Origin: Oscheius tipulae
Lineage: Eukaryota; Nematoda; Chromadorea; Rhabditida; Rhabditidae
Assembly: GCA_037178975.1 (NCBI GenBank)
Contig: JASJZH010000003.1
Coordinates: 496,001-560,000 of the forward strand
Direction of reading: 5' to 3'
DNA: 64,000 bases
Shown: positions 37,064 through 47,559 of the stretch, one piece after another
Position numbering within the stretch: position 1 is the stretch's first letter
Layout: every line of letters begins with the position of its first letter
Position numbers and translations under genes: made by a program
The notes under the pieces: model-generated
Databases searched by the model: none
Seen by the model: the letters and a program-made list of their open reading frames with translations, nothing else
What the model was told of the DNA's origin: nothing

Positions 37064-38907
37064 TTAGGTGACAGACATGGATCTCTGCGGAAACGTGATG
37101 ATCGGTACTGGTCCAGACTTCCACTGTCTTTCCAACTGACTACTGTAGATCGAACCAGGATCCCGAACGTTGGACTGTTCCACGATAGACTCTCTCTTAT
37201 GCTGTTCCCTCTTCTTGTCACTATTTCTCAGCACCTCCGATATCAAGGGCAGAAAGAGGATGAAGAGAGGGAGAACCTGGAAAATGTCTCTCCGTCACAC
37301 TGCTACAATTTTGCAGCTGTCTAGTCTCGTGCTCACGTACAATCTCGTCACTTTGGAATTCAATCTTCATACGATCAAAAATACTTACATAGGTTATGTT
37401 CCGAAGCCCTTGAAACAGTGGGAAGCGTGTCATAAAGAAGTCGGTATCCTTGAGAAGACGAATCGCCAAGGTACCAGTAAAAAAGACGGCGTAGCACAGA
37501 ATAGTAAAAATTGAGAGTCGAAGGATGAAACGGGTTGCTGTGACATTTTCTGTGAGTTGGTATTGCGTATGAAGATCGTAGCGAGTTCTGGAAGTAGAGC
37601 AATCAAAGAGCTGTACCATCGGAAATATAACGTGTCGCACGCGTACTATATCAGATTTTAGACCATTTGAGATCTTGCGGCTTCAGTGTCATTTAAAAAG
37701 TTCCAGTATTGTCGCACTCATACCGTCTCAGTACAGCAATTTTATACTTAATATTTAAGTCTTCCCCGTACTTTCTGACTAGATCAGTTTTTAACTGAAG
37801 CCTTTAAATTAAGAAACCTCTCCAGTACCGTCTCATTACAGCACGGCGGCTTTAAATTATCTCGTGTCTCTCCCGTACGTACTCAGTTTTTTAAAGCCAA
37901 ACTATCGATTAACGATTGATAACTTTTGACAGGCGTACCAAAGACAAAATGACTATACGTAAATTCACTTCTAACCGAAAATTTCGGTGTATACTCACCG
38001 CATAAGCTCCTTATTATTGTACCTCCTTAACAGTACAACGAAGACGCACCCCACTAGACAAATTAACAGCTCGACTATCATCAGGTTATTAATCCTGGCT
38101 GCTGAAGATATTGGTGTATTTATGTGATCCGTGGCTGGTTCGGAGAAATCTTCGTTGTAGTAGACAAAGGTCAGGCAGAATATCACTACGAGGATCTAAG
38201 GAGACAGTAGAAGTTGAAATTATTTGGATGACTTACAGCAGAGAAAGTGAGCAATGGACCAACAAACTTGGTCTTGTGCTCGTAGTGGTCTCTGACTATG
38301 GTGGCAACGAAACGCTCGATCCACATGGCGACGAGGAGCCAGATCTGAAAAATAGGAAGAATGAGACAGAGAGACAGAAACAGAAACAAAGAAGAGACGA
38401 AAATCTTACCTGGTTCTGTATCAAAAACAAGTTGACCATATGACAGACAATGTATTCTGTCTTTCCTATAAAAACGTCGCATGGCTGTTTTAATGCGAAT
38501 CCGTAGAAAAACTGCTTTGACTAAAAAGATTTCTATGTTCACCTTACAAAAAAGTAGCCCAACCTGGCTAAAAGTGTACACCACAGCCTGTCCGAAAGCA
38601 TTGACATAAAACGCTGATAGTATGAATTTGATATTGAAGTGGAAGCCCATTTTAAAGAAATTGTTTAGGAACAGTTTGATGAAGAACATAATGGAGACGG
38701 CGGAGGTTAAGATACCACACATTTGCCCGAATCTGTAGAGAGGGTGCCGGACAACGCGTAGGCCCTGAAAGTTGGGTTGGTACCGTACCATACATACACA
38801 TTTAACTAGTCACCTTTGAACTTTGAGGGAAACCTTACCATTTCACAGTTATCTAGTCTCATGATCACATCTCCAATATTTGGATCCGACAGGTCGAGAG
38901 GGTCCAT
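37064..38907 (-). CDS. Sra/Sre-like 7TM serpentine receptor
   Basis: Seven exons: 38839-38907, 38564-38764, 38410-38460, 38237-38344, 37999-38195, 37389-37587 and 37064-37276, in phase, about 345 aa. The start is MDPLDLSDPNIGDVIMRLDN. Spans include MCGILTSAVSIMFFIKLFL and ILVVIFCLTFVYY. Family words are MWIERFVATIVRDHYE after span 3 (the ERxxAT pattern of Sra/Sre/Srb receptors) and YQLTENVTATRFIL before span 6. The C-tail is basic and Ser-rich. The third exon is only 51 nt. The long frame running through the 103-nt intron upstream of it is not coding, since only the spliced frame gives the EYIVCHMVNLFLIQNQ-IWLLVAMW continuity. Chemosensory role inferred. Confidence 0.72.
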
Positions 38908-40039
38908 CTGGAAAACGGAGATTTAGAAACAACAATGTTCGGAAGACAGAAAAGTGTAGGTTATATGGGAGCAGAGAAAATTAGAACTATAAATAACCAG
39001 AAAAATTTAATTGACCTAGGAGGCTAGGGTACCAACGTCACTAGTATTGTTTAGGCTACAAAATTGTAAAGGTCGTGGAGCAAGTGCTGGGGTGAGGGTT
39101 AGTACATAGCATTTGTACATATCGTAGTTTGTGCTAGTGATATTTGTTTTTGGCTATTATGCGACCGTGTTCTGAGAAAACCAAAAGGAAAAACAATGGG
39201 AAAACACTGCGTACGCGTGGGATATCATTGACCAATGGTCAAGAACACAATGTCTCTGTCTCTTTTTAGTATATAGGAATTTTTGAGTCAGGGTCGTAAT
39301 GAAAACTTCCGTTTTTCCATAGCCATCAGAATACCAATTATCCGGATTAGGGAACTCTGTTTCTTCTTCTGCAAATTTCTATCGTGTCATACCCTTGGAG
39401 AGTTAGAGGAAGCGGGGAAACATGAACGCTAATTGGGCTCAGTGACAGAAACTCGAGCGAGGATCTTTTGAGCTCTAATTGGACGGGGGCTAAATAGAGT
39501 AGCTAGCTGAAGAGAGCGAGAGAGATATTTGACAAAGGGATTGACGGATGGCTATGGAGGGAACGAGAGACGATTAGACTCTGACAGCCCAAATTACAAA
39601 GTAATAGTGACTATATAGGAAATTTTGAGTCAGAGTTGTAGTGAAATATCATCCTCTACAAAAAATTCTAACAGAAACAGCTAGTTACAGAATCTTGTGA
39701 GCCACATAGAATAATCACTTCGATAACTTCGTACACGTCTCAGAAGCAGAAACTGAAGAAAGAATTGCACGTTTACAAGGCTAAAACTGCTCGTTGAGGC
39801 GGTACGGGTGTGATATGCCCGCAGAGAGATTTGATGTCAATGTGGCTTTGCATCAAGCAAAAACTAGAAGCTCATTGAAATAAAAAATGAATGAGACGAC
39901 ATAAAAGAGCATGCTCAAAGAGCTTGCTTTTCAATTGAGGGCACCATGACAAAAAGAACTGACTGAACAAAAGCTAAATGGCTGATAATTGACCAACAGA
40001 AAATCCGTACAAAAAACAAGTAAAATATAAAATCTGACT
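38908..40039. other. Intergenic with a short direct repeat
   Basis: No gene seen. Two copies of a 35-nt sequence, about TATATAGGAAWTTTTGAGTC, lie at 39270-39305 and 39612-39647 in direct orientation. Confidence 0.4.
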
Positions 40040-40146
40040 AGAACCGAATCCAATGCATTTGTTACCAATTTTTTCACGGTACTGTATCAAAGTTTTTCAG
40101 ATCCACTTGGTCACAGACAAGGTTTGGATCGTCCTCTCGCATGACA
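40040..40146 (+). pseudogene. Inverted scrap of receptor G exon 2
   Basis: The plus strand repeats, with few changes, the intron end and first 50 nt of exon 2 of receptor G, which lies on the minus strand at 41950-42055. The shared sequence runs from CAATGCATT, through TTTTTCACGGTACTGTATCA and the CAG acceptor, to GGTTTGGATCGTCCTCTCGC. It then stops abruptly. It is an inverted partial duplication without coding capacity of its own. Confidence 0.8.
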
Positions 40147-40793
40147 GCCTTGTGTTGGTTTTGTTGCTTTTGCAGCTGTCTAACTACGTTTAGACAGGGA
40201 AGTCGGCTAAAAATGAAAAGGTAGAAGGTCAAATTCGAGGTTAAAAATTCAAGACATGCGGCTGAGAATGCCACAGTAGCGGCACAACCGAGGAAATGCC
40301 CTTCATTCTCCGATAAAGTGCCAATATTGCCTCGAGTATCTGCGTCAGCGAAAAAGTTAATTTACTAAAGCAGCGGGAAGTAGAACGGGTGGCAGAAAGA
40401 CACAGTGGAGCTGACAGTGACATTTAAGATTCAGTCAGTAGCTGGATAGTCTCAGACCATCCTTCTATCATATTTTGACATTTTCAATGGCGGTTTCTTG
40501 AAGTACGGTGAGACTCTTGTACTGTCCTGACAGCTTGCTTTGTAAGGAACACTCTGTTATCGGTAGCGTCGTGGGTATCGACAGACTGGCCCTGCATTTT
40601 TACGACTCCTACTATCTATACACTTTTGCATCTTCATTTCCATTATCTTATTGGATAGTTCTATAGTTGTAGCTAATTGAATATTACACTGAACGGTAAA
40701 TACAAACTTTATATACAATCAATCTCTTTTTACAGATCTCAACATCTGGTAGTAAATTCCGACAACGTAGGGAGTGGTGTTGTCCGTATTGGT

Positions 40794-41081
40794 CTAGCCA
40801 GCCCTAGATCTGAAAATGTTGCACTTCCTCCTCTTAATCCAGCTCAAATTCCTACAGGCCAGGAAGTTCGAGCAGGCACGTCGGTAATCCTTGATCCCGA
40901 TAATGGTAACGATAGGGTCGAGGATCTTAGTGAAGGTGGTGAAGCATGAGAAGAGCGGGACAGCAGAACCGAACTGACTGTTGTCCGGCCAGAGAGGGAA
41001 GGTCAGGAAGACTACGGTTGGGATATGGTACATGAGGAAGGGGATACTTGTCTGAACATAAAGCCTAAGTTGTCAAAAGCT

Positions 41082-41163
<82 letters not shown>

Positions 41164-41994
41164 ACTCTCTCTTTCACTCTCACCTGTACCAGCAGAGTAT
41201 AGAACAGCTGCCTCTGGAACTGAACATCGATCTCAAAACTCGACGACCGTCTGTGGTTCTCAAGGGTACGGTAGATGGTAACAGTACAGTAGATAATGAT
41301 AGCTCCTGAGAGAAGAATGACCAAGTAGTGGTTAGCTAAAGCCCAAGCTCCAGAAGACGAGAAACTTCCATCCAAATTCCTGATGCCGAAAAGCATGAAA
41401 CCCATCCGGTCAAAGTCGTCAAATCCAAAGGTAGTGTTGATGTACCGCTTCATTTCCTAAAGTTAAAAAGTTACAATTGGCAATTGACAGTGATAGTGAC
41501 ACATCACAGTTCCTTCCCTATACCGTAATCATCCTGTCACAAAAACAATCGTCTTACTACAAATGCTTCACTTTGTCAAAGTTTGTTTTCATTCCTGTGA
41601 GAAGGCTATTCGACAGACTCAATAAATTGTCACCCGCTTTAAAAATAGCCGAAACTCACATCCGAGAGAGTCATTCGTGTGCACCAGTAGACCCCACAAG
41701 TGATACTGTAGGCCACTTGAGCAGAGTAGAAGATGAACAGGGCCAGTTTCATCCAACACGAGCGCTGGATAAAGTTTTTGAAGTTGTCGCTGAAGGATGG
41801 ACTTTAAAACATGCAGGGAAAAAAACGTACTGACAGACGATGACATAGCGGTAGACGAACAGGAAAGCGACAAAGAAGATCCACATGTACCAAAAGAGAC
41901 AGTAAACGGAGGGGCCAGCAAAGTAAAAAGGGGTATGATGAAGGAGACTGTCATGCGAGAGGACGATCCAAACCTTATCTGTTACCAAGTGAAT
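40794..41994 (-). pseudogene. Str-superfamily receptor lacking its first exon (receptor G)
   Basis: Four exons read in phase on the minus strand: 41831-41994, 41660-41801, 41184-41456 (a fusion of the fourth and fifth exons of receptors E/F, with no intron) and 40794-41051. The 164-nt exon has the same length as in E and F. Words shared: HLVTDKVWIVLSHDSLL, YGVYWCTRM-type CGVYWCTRMTLSD, FQRQLFYTLLVQ, PFLMYHIPT and GIKDYRR. No exon resembling the start (FFSLLFWTL) or its FVGTP end occurs in the 1.1 kb upstream before the tRNA, so the gene looks 5'-truncated. It could still be functional if a diverged first exon exists. The intron between the last two exons holds a (CT)n run. Confidence 0.65.
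41086..41161. repeat. (CT)n microsatellite
   Basis: About 38 uninterrupted CT units, inside an intron of receptor G. Confidence 0.95.
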
Positions 41995-42055
41995 CTGCAA
42001 AATTTTGATACAGTACCGTGAAAAATTTGGTAATAATGCATTGAATTTGGTTCAC

Positions 42056-43144
42056 AAATTCAAAAACATTCGGTTTTCTATTGGAGCACGATTTCTAGTT
42101 TTTATCGCACAGTGCACTCCGTATCGGAGCGGGCGGCGCATAAGGTCCAGCATGCCGCGCCAGCAAAACGTTTCACGAAGCTTTTGATCGCTCTACAACA
42201 TTATAAAACAACTCCTATGATCCTATGAGCAATGATTGACTGAAGTATTTGGTCAAGTAAATTTATCCTGATGGGATTGTACGGGTTTGCCCTGTCTCTA
42301 TATCTGTGGTTTCTATTGTTTGGACTGTTGCCGAAGGTTAACGATCTCTATTTTTAAACCGACCTTATCAACTTTCATCATGTCGCCTTTAAGCGTATCT
42401 TCTGAACATTGAGCAACTTAATTTTTTCGAAAAGTTCAAACGGTTAGTTGCACCCAACGAGGTACAGATCGTTGGGTGCAACTAACTGGCTTATCCTATA
42501 AGATTAAAAATCTTGTTCTGGGTTCAAAATTCTGACAAGTGACTCAAAATGTGTGACTCCAACCGAAGTTTGAGATTTTAAGAGTCGCTAAGTGAATAAT
42601 GGAAAGCTTCTATTATTTTTACGGACCGACCGGCCAGATACATACAATAAGTCCAAAAAAAGTTCAAACGGCTCCAACGAAGCGTGGTTTAAATATTTTA
42701 AACTGCGAGAAAATTGGGAGGACATTCTAATACTACCAGACCGGACTATTCGAAAAGATCGAGTTAACAAAAGTGTCTCAGTGGCTTGGAATTGTTACTG
42801 TTGACTACACGCCCATGTTAGTTCCCAGAAGACTGACTCCCTGCCAGACTCTCAGACGAATAAAGTGGACACAAAACAACCAGAAGAGCATTCGAAAACT
42901 GATCTGCGAAAGGCGAAATATATAGGAGGATGTCCTTAGCGTCAACGACATTTCGGAAAATAAGCGTCGAGGATTATCCCATGGAGTTACTAATGAGTAC
43001 TGAATTGTTTATGACAGTCAAGGAGTACGGTAAGAATGAGACACACGTAGAAAACACTACGACGCGAAACAGGTGTACCGTGAAGGATATGTTTGTTTGG
43101 TTGAAATGAACCCATGGGAAAAATAATACAGCAACAAAAAGAGT
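42056..43144. other. Intergenic, nothing supportable
   Basis: No coding-like frame on either strand. A perfect inverted pair, AGTTGCACCCAACGA...TCGTTGGGTGCAACT, lies at about 42444-42482. Confidence 0.4.
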
Positions 43145-43215
43145 TGCATCGGCCGGGAATCGAACCCGGGTCGCCCGCGTGGCAGGCGAGCATTCTACCA
43201 CTGAACCACCGATGC
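43145..43215 (-). tRNA. tRNA-Gly(GCC)
   Basis: A complete 71-nt cloverleaf on the minus strand. Acceptor GCATCGG pairs with CCGATGC, followed by discriminator A. The D arm carries TTCAGTGGTAGAA, the anticodon loop reads TGCCACG (anticodon GCC), and the T arm contains GGTTCGATTCC. It is followed by CTCTTTTT, a Pol III terminator. It is identical to the copy at 51045-51115. Confidence 0.98.
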
Positions 43216-43946
43216 TTGATTTCTTGTCAAACGGCATATTGATACATATAGGAGACCAGCTTGTCCACTTGACCATTGAATGACTATCCAGGAACTGTCT
43301 CATCCTCGCCTCGGTTCAGTGTCATTTGGGGCTAAGAAAAATGACAATGACTCCTACTGTTATTATTTGCTGGTCTAATACTATAAGGGAGTCCAATGAT
43401 ACAATATTTGCATATAACAGGTGTGTCAGTCTGCCGAAAAATAATCTAGTTCTAAAATTGGACAAAACTGGTAGTTTCCTGACGCGGTACACTTTTTAGT
43501 ATGAAGGATAGATAAAATATAGAAAACAGGGTATGAAGAGCAGACGGAAATAGGAACAAAACACAACCTGGGGTACAGTACGAGTACCGTATGATACATT
43601 GTTCCAAACAGGGAGGAAGTTAAATAACCGCACATAGAATTGGGGTACCTGTCACTGTATCGTTTCTCTGTAATGATGCACCATACTGTTCGGTCGTTCT
43701 AGTACAAGGTTTCAGACTTTTTTTTTTAATAATTTTGCACAAGCCTGCAAAGAAAACTTGTGCTCTCGTTCTGTGCTCACAGCCATCATCTGGCATCATG
43801 TGTCTACAGCCTTATCGCTGCCGGCTTACACACTTCCGCGAAGTTCTTATCTCTCACTTTGTCTTCTTTTTAAAGAAGCTTGGGGTTGAACTTTTCCTCT
43901 TTCCCTTATCCTAGCTTCCTTGTTACTTAGGATCTTTCAGGATACA

Positions 43947-45999
43947 ATGCTCGTCTTTCTCTTGGTAGCCGTAGCTGCTGTCTCGGCCGTTCAACTTCCT
44001 CTCACGTAAGTTGCAGTCATATTGGTGAAACAGTAAGGCTTCAGATATACAGACTCTCTGAGGGTTAAGCTTTACAAGGAGGGAAAGTTGGCCGAGTATG
44101 TTCAGAAGAGAAATGAAAGGTTGACTTCAAAGGATGCAGTAGGCAGCACTGGAGTCATCGACTATGAGGACATGGCCTATATGAGTAAGTTGACTGTCTC
44201 TCTAACCCTCTGTCTCTCTGTTTCTCTCTCTGTGTTTCTTTCTGCATTCTTCAAATTTCAGTCTCCATTACTCTTGGTACCCCCATCCAAACATTTGTCA
44301 CTTTTATCGACTCCGGCAGTGCCAATCTCTGGGTCCCTGATCAGAACTGTGGAGGCGACAGCTCGTCTACCTGTGGAGGCTATTGTCACAATGTTCCCTA
44401 CGATGAGTGTCTCACATTCTGTGCTACCGACTGCTGTAAAAAGACGGTAGTGGAAGCGGTTGCTGCGTAAGCTACCAAGAGGAAAAAAAAAGAACTATTT
44501 CAGTGCAACTAATCCCTGCGCAAGCAAGCACAGATTCAATTCGACCTCAACAACCTTTAAACCTTATCCTGGAACTTTTTCGATCACATACAATACTGGG
44601 GATGTTCTGGGAACCTACGGAATGGATACTTTCTGTGTGAGTCGGGCAGTTGCCCTGATAGACACAGAGTCTTTCTCTCTTTCCCAGTTAAAAAAGCTTT
44701 TTTGGGAAATAATAACTTCAGGAGCTTGTTCAGCGACCTCGAAATCCCTAGAATACGAGAAAACAAAGATTTCCGTAGGCTCGGACCCGGACCGTCGGAA
44801 TACTAGACAAGCATGCTAACCACTCGATCATTCGGCCAAATTAGAATGAGGTGGTACGAATGTGCTGTGCCAATTTGAGTGCTAGTGGTAACCGTATTCG
44901 CTTGGAGTTTGCACACCATCATGGGTTGCTTGTCCGATCCCCGTCGGAAGCAAAAATTATTAGTTTCGATAATCTAAGGTTTTCGAGGTCACTAAGCACG
45001 ATCCTCGTGTTAGTTTTTCTCCGAAATATTCCAATTTGTCTGTAGGTCGAGTTGTCAAGTGTGTTTTCAAGTCTGGGAACCGTATATCTCTCTGAAAACC
45101 ATACATAGGACATAGAGACAGACACAAGCCTATAATTCCAGCTGTCCGGAACAACCCTCTGCGTCAACTCCCAAATATTCGGTCTCGCTACTACCATCGG
45201 TGCCGACTTTGGAAAACAGCCCGAGGATGGAATCCTCGGTCTTGGCTGGCCATCCCTGGCCATTGACCAGATCAAGCCCCCAATGTTCAGTCTGATGGAC
45301 CAGGGAAAACTCAGCAAGCCACTCTTCACCGTTTACATGGCAGGAATCGGACCGACTTCTTCCTTGAACGGAGGAACTTTCACCGCTGGAGATGTGGATA
45401 CTACCAACTGTGGTGTTGTAAATTACATTCCACTGACTTCAAAGAGTTTCTGGCAGTTCAAGATGTCTGGGTAGGATGAGATTTAGCACTGGTTTAGAAC
45501 CCATAATTCCAGAGTCAAGGCCTCGACCTACTCGAACACCCCTACCAGTGGATGGCAGGCCATTTCCAGTACTTCATCCAGTCTGATCGGAGGACCTAAG
45601 ACTGTCATTGACAGCATCGCATCAGCGTGAGTACTCTCTCTGTCTCTGTCATTATACGTCTCATGTTTTAACTTTCAGTGTCGGAGCCAAATACTACGCC
45701 ATCTTCGATTCCTACTTCATTGACTGCGATGCCGAGACTCCTGACATTATTTTTACCATCAATGGTGTTGACTACCACGTAACTCCCAAGAACTATGTTA
45801 TTTCTGTAAGTATCTGTCTCTTCCATTTCATCTCGACCTCCAGATGGGTACCGGACCGTGTCTCTTCGCTTTCTTCACCATCCAGGGAGGTGGATTCTAC
45901 CCCTCATGGATGCTTGGACCTCCTCTGATCAGAGAGTACTGTCAGGTCCACGACATGCAAAATGGACAGCTTGGAATGGCAAAGGTCCTTTCTCACTGA
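43947..45999 (+). CDS. Pepsin-family (A1) aspartyl protease homologue with a lost catalytic Asp
   Basis: Eight exons: 43947-44005, 44045-44184, 44262-44466, 44504-44636, 45142-45470, 45513-45626, 45679-45805 and 45844-45999. All are in phase and give about 420 aa, the usual length. A signal peptide (MLVFLLVAVAAVSA) and propeptide (SLRVKLYKEGKLAEYVQKRN) precede the N-lobe, whose active-site loop reads FIDSGSANLWVPD, with DSG in place of DTG. The flap region has a Tyr-containing YNTGDVLGTYG. In the C-lobe the expected DTG motif reads ISSTSSSLIGGP, so the second catalytic Asp is Ser. The enzyme should therefore be proteolytically inactive or strongly altered. The end, VHDMQNGQLGMAKVLSH, is normal. 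Secretion, probably intestinal, is inferred from the family. The 505-nt fourth intron holds a tRNA-derived repeat. Confidence 0.88.
44690..45062. repeat. Head-to-head tRNA-derived SINE-like repeat, copy 1
   Basis: Ends are inverted (GACCTCGAAATCCCTAG at about 44739 and TTTTCGAGGTCACTAAG at about 44979). Inside, a minus-strand tRNA-like unit (44760-44840, with TGGTTAGCATGCTTG box A and GGTCCGGGTCCGAGCC T arm) is followed by a plus-strand unit (44870-44955, with AGTGGTAACCG and TGTCCGATCCCCG box B). It is related over its whole length to 58330-58710. It is located in an intron of the aspartyl protease gene. Confidence 0.65.
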
Positions 46000-46128
46000 A
46001 CTTTTTGAGTATAATAAAAAAAAAATTTGAGTCTTCATTCACTGAAACATTTGTCTCTTCGGAATCACTTTGATATCAGTAGTACGACATCCGATTCGGA
46101 GGTGAAGCCTCTGAACCACATGGCCATT

Positions 46129-47416
46129 TTAAATCAAATGTACAGTTACTCTCAAAACTCTTCTCAAAGCTTTCAGCAAGAATTTTCGGTAGTCCGAGTG
46201 ACATAGAAGCATGGCTGAGACGGAAAACGGATCAGAGAAGCTGACTACGATGGCACAAATATTCGTCAGGCCTGAAAAACTGGCACATGCTTTCGGCAAC
46301 ATGTAACTTTTACCTGGTAAGGGTATGTCGGAGTAGAAACAGACCATCATGAGGATACAAGGTGTGAGAAAGATGATGTAGTTGGTAGCTGTCTGAAGTT
46401 CTGTGTCTCTCTGTCTCTTACTTTTGCCCGCCTGTATAATGAGTGTGTACACAAGATTTTGATGTTTCTTAGAGGCATTGCTAGAGTGCAGATCCTTCTT
46501 CATGTTGAAAATCATACGGTAGACCAAAACAGCTACTAGGGTGCCTGCCGCTGCAATGGAGATGCACAAATCTATGGCAAAGACAGAGAATCCGGGAAGG
46601 GACAGAGAGGCCAAGAGGACTTTTTCAGACCAAAAGTCGGGAATCTGGATTACGAGGTCGTTGTGTCTCTGGAATAGAAGAGTTTCCCGTCTCTTTCTCT
46701 GTCTCTCTATATAACTCTGTCCCTCTGTCTCTTTGCATCTTTGTCTCTTTATCTCTCTGTCTCTGTGTCCTTGTGTCTGTCTCTCCGTCTTACCGTAACT
46801 TCTTTGAACTTCAGCTTCCTCTGATCCGTACTTGCACATGCGACTACAAAACTCATGACGGGAGAGACGCAGACCACAGCCAACAAAGTATAAAAAGTTG
46901 CTGTAAATGTCCGTGACACTTCCAAGATCGCGTTATGTCTGTAAAGAAAGAGAAGAACCGTTGAGCCGGAGAAGCCTGGAGGTTTGGAATCAGTTAACAG
47001 AATAAGCAGAGAGAGTACTTGAGCCTAGGGCGAGCGCACTGGTGGCCATCACAACTGAAGAAATATTGAACTTTGTCAGGGAACCAACTCCATAGCCACC
47101 AGTCAAAGGTAGTGGGAAAATTGGCATTATACCAAAGGAGATGTCGATTGCCATCACGTAGTTGCTGGAAAGAACAGTTTAGACAGAGAGGCAGAGATAC
47201 GGTAACACTTGAATCTTACATAGTCATGTTCAGTAGCAGTAGTCTCCTATAACTACTGTTGATCGAAGATCTTCTGACTGCCAGTATTGTCAGAATCCCA
47301 ATGAAGAACACGACTGTAGAGAGAACAGAAACCACATGTAGGGTGTAAAAGTACCACTGTGGATTGGGATCAAATACCATAAGAAGAGACATGAGACGCG
47401 AGTAGGACGCATTCAT
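46129..47416 (-). CDS. Str-superfamily 7TM chemoreceptor (receptor I)
   Basis: Five minus-strand exons: 47220-47416, about 47019-47164, 46794-46938, 46432-46668 and 46129-46392. The start MNASYSRLMSLLMVFDPNPQ is followed by spans such as VLSTVVFFIGILTILAV. Family words are SPVMSFVVACASTDQRKLKF, HQNLVYTLIIQ, then NYIIFLTPCILMMV, and the final CHSDYRKFLLK, as in Srh/Sri-type receptors. Two junctions are not clean. The end of exon 2 could not be set in phase. Exon 4 keeps phase only if its donor is GC (CAG/GCGGGC); the nearby GTAAGA would break the frame. The gene is probably real, with a possible unseen short exon or a decayed splice site. Confidence 0.68.
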
Positions 47417-47559
47417 AAGCGTGTTGGACTGATATCATGCCCTGCTACATAACGGATAAAAGAGGAGAGGAAATTGGTGTCATTTCCTAGAGGAGCAAAT
47501 GAGGACAGAAGAATAATAAAGCCTGTTTGATTAGATGTCTGAACTTTTCAGGATTTCTG

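Noticed and set aside
38461-38563. Continuous minus-strand frame bridging two exons of the Sra/Sre-like receptor
   Set aside because: Reading through puts the downstream MWIERF exon out of phase. Treating this stretch as a 103-nt intron restores the frame and the membrane span, so it is an intron.
40074-40423. Minus-strand frames with a hydrophobic stretch, as a possible receptor exon
   Set aside because: Part of it is antisense to the inverted exon-2 scrap, and the hydrophobic part lacks any receptor family word or phase-compatible partner.
41073-41309. Frames with runs of Ser-Leu or Arg-Glu
   Set aside because: Produced by the (CT)n microsatellite inside an intron of receptor G.
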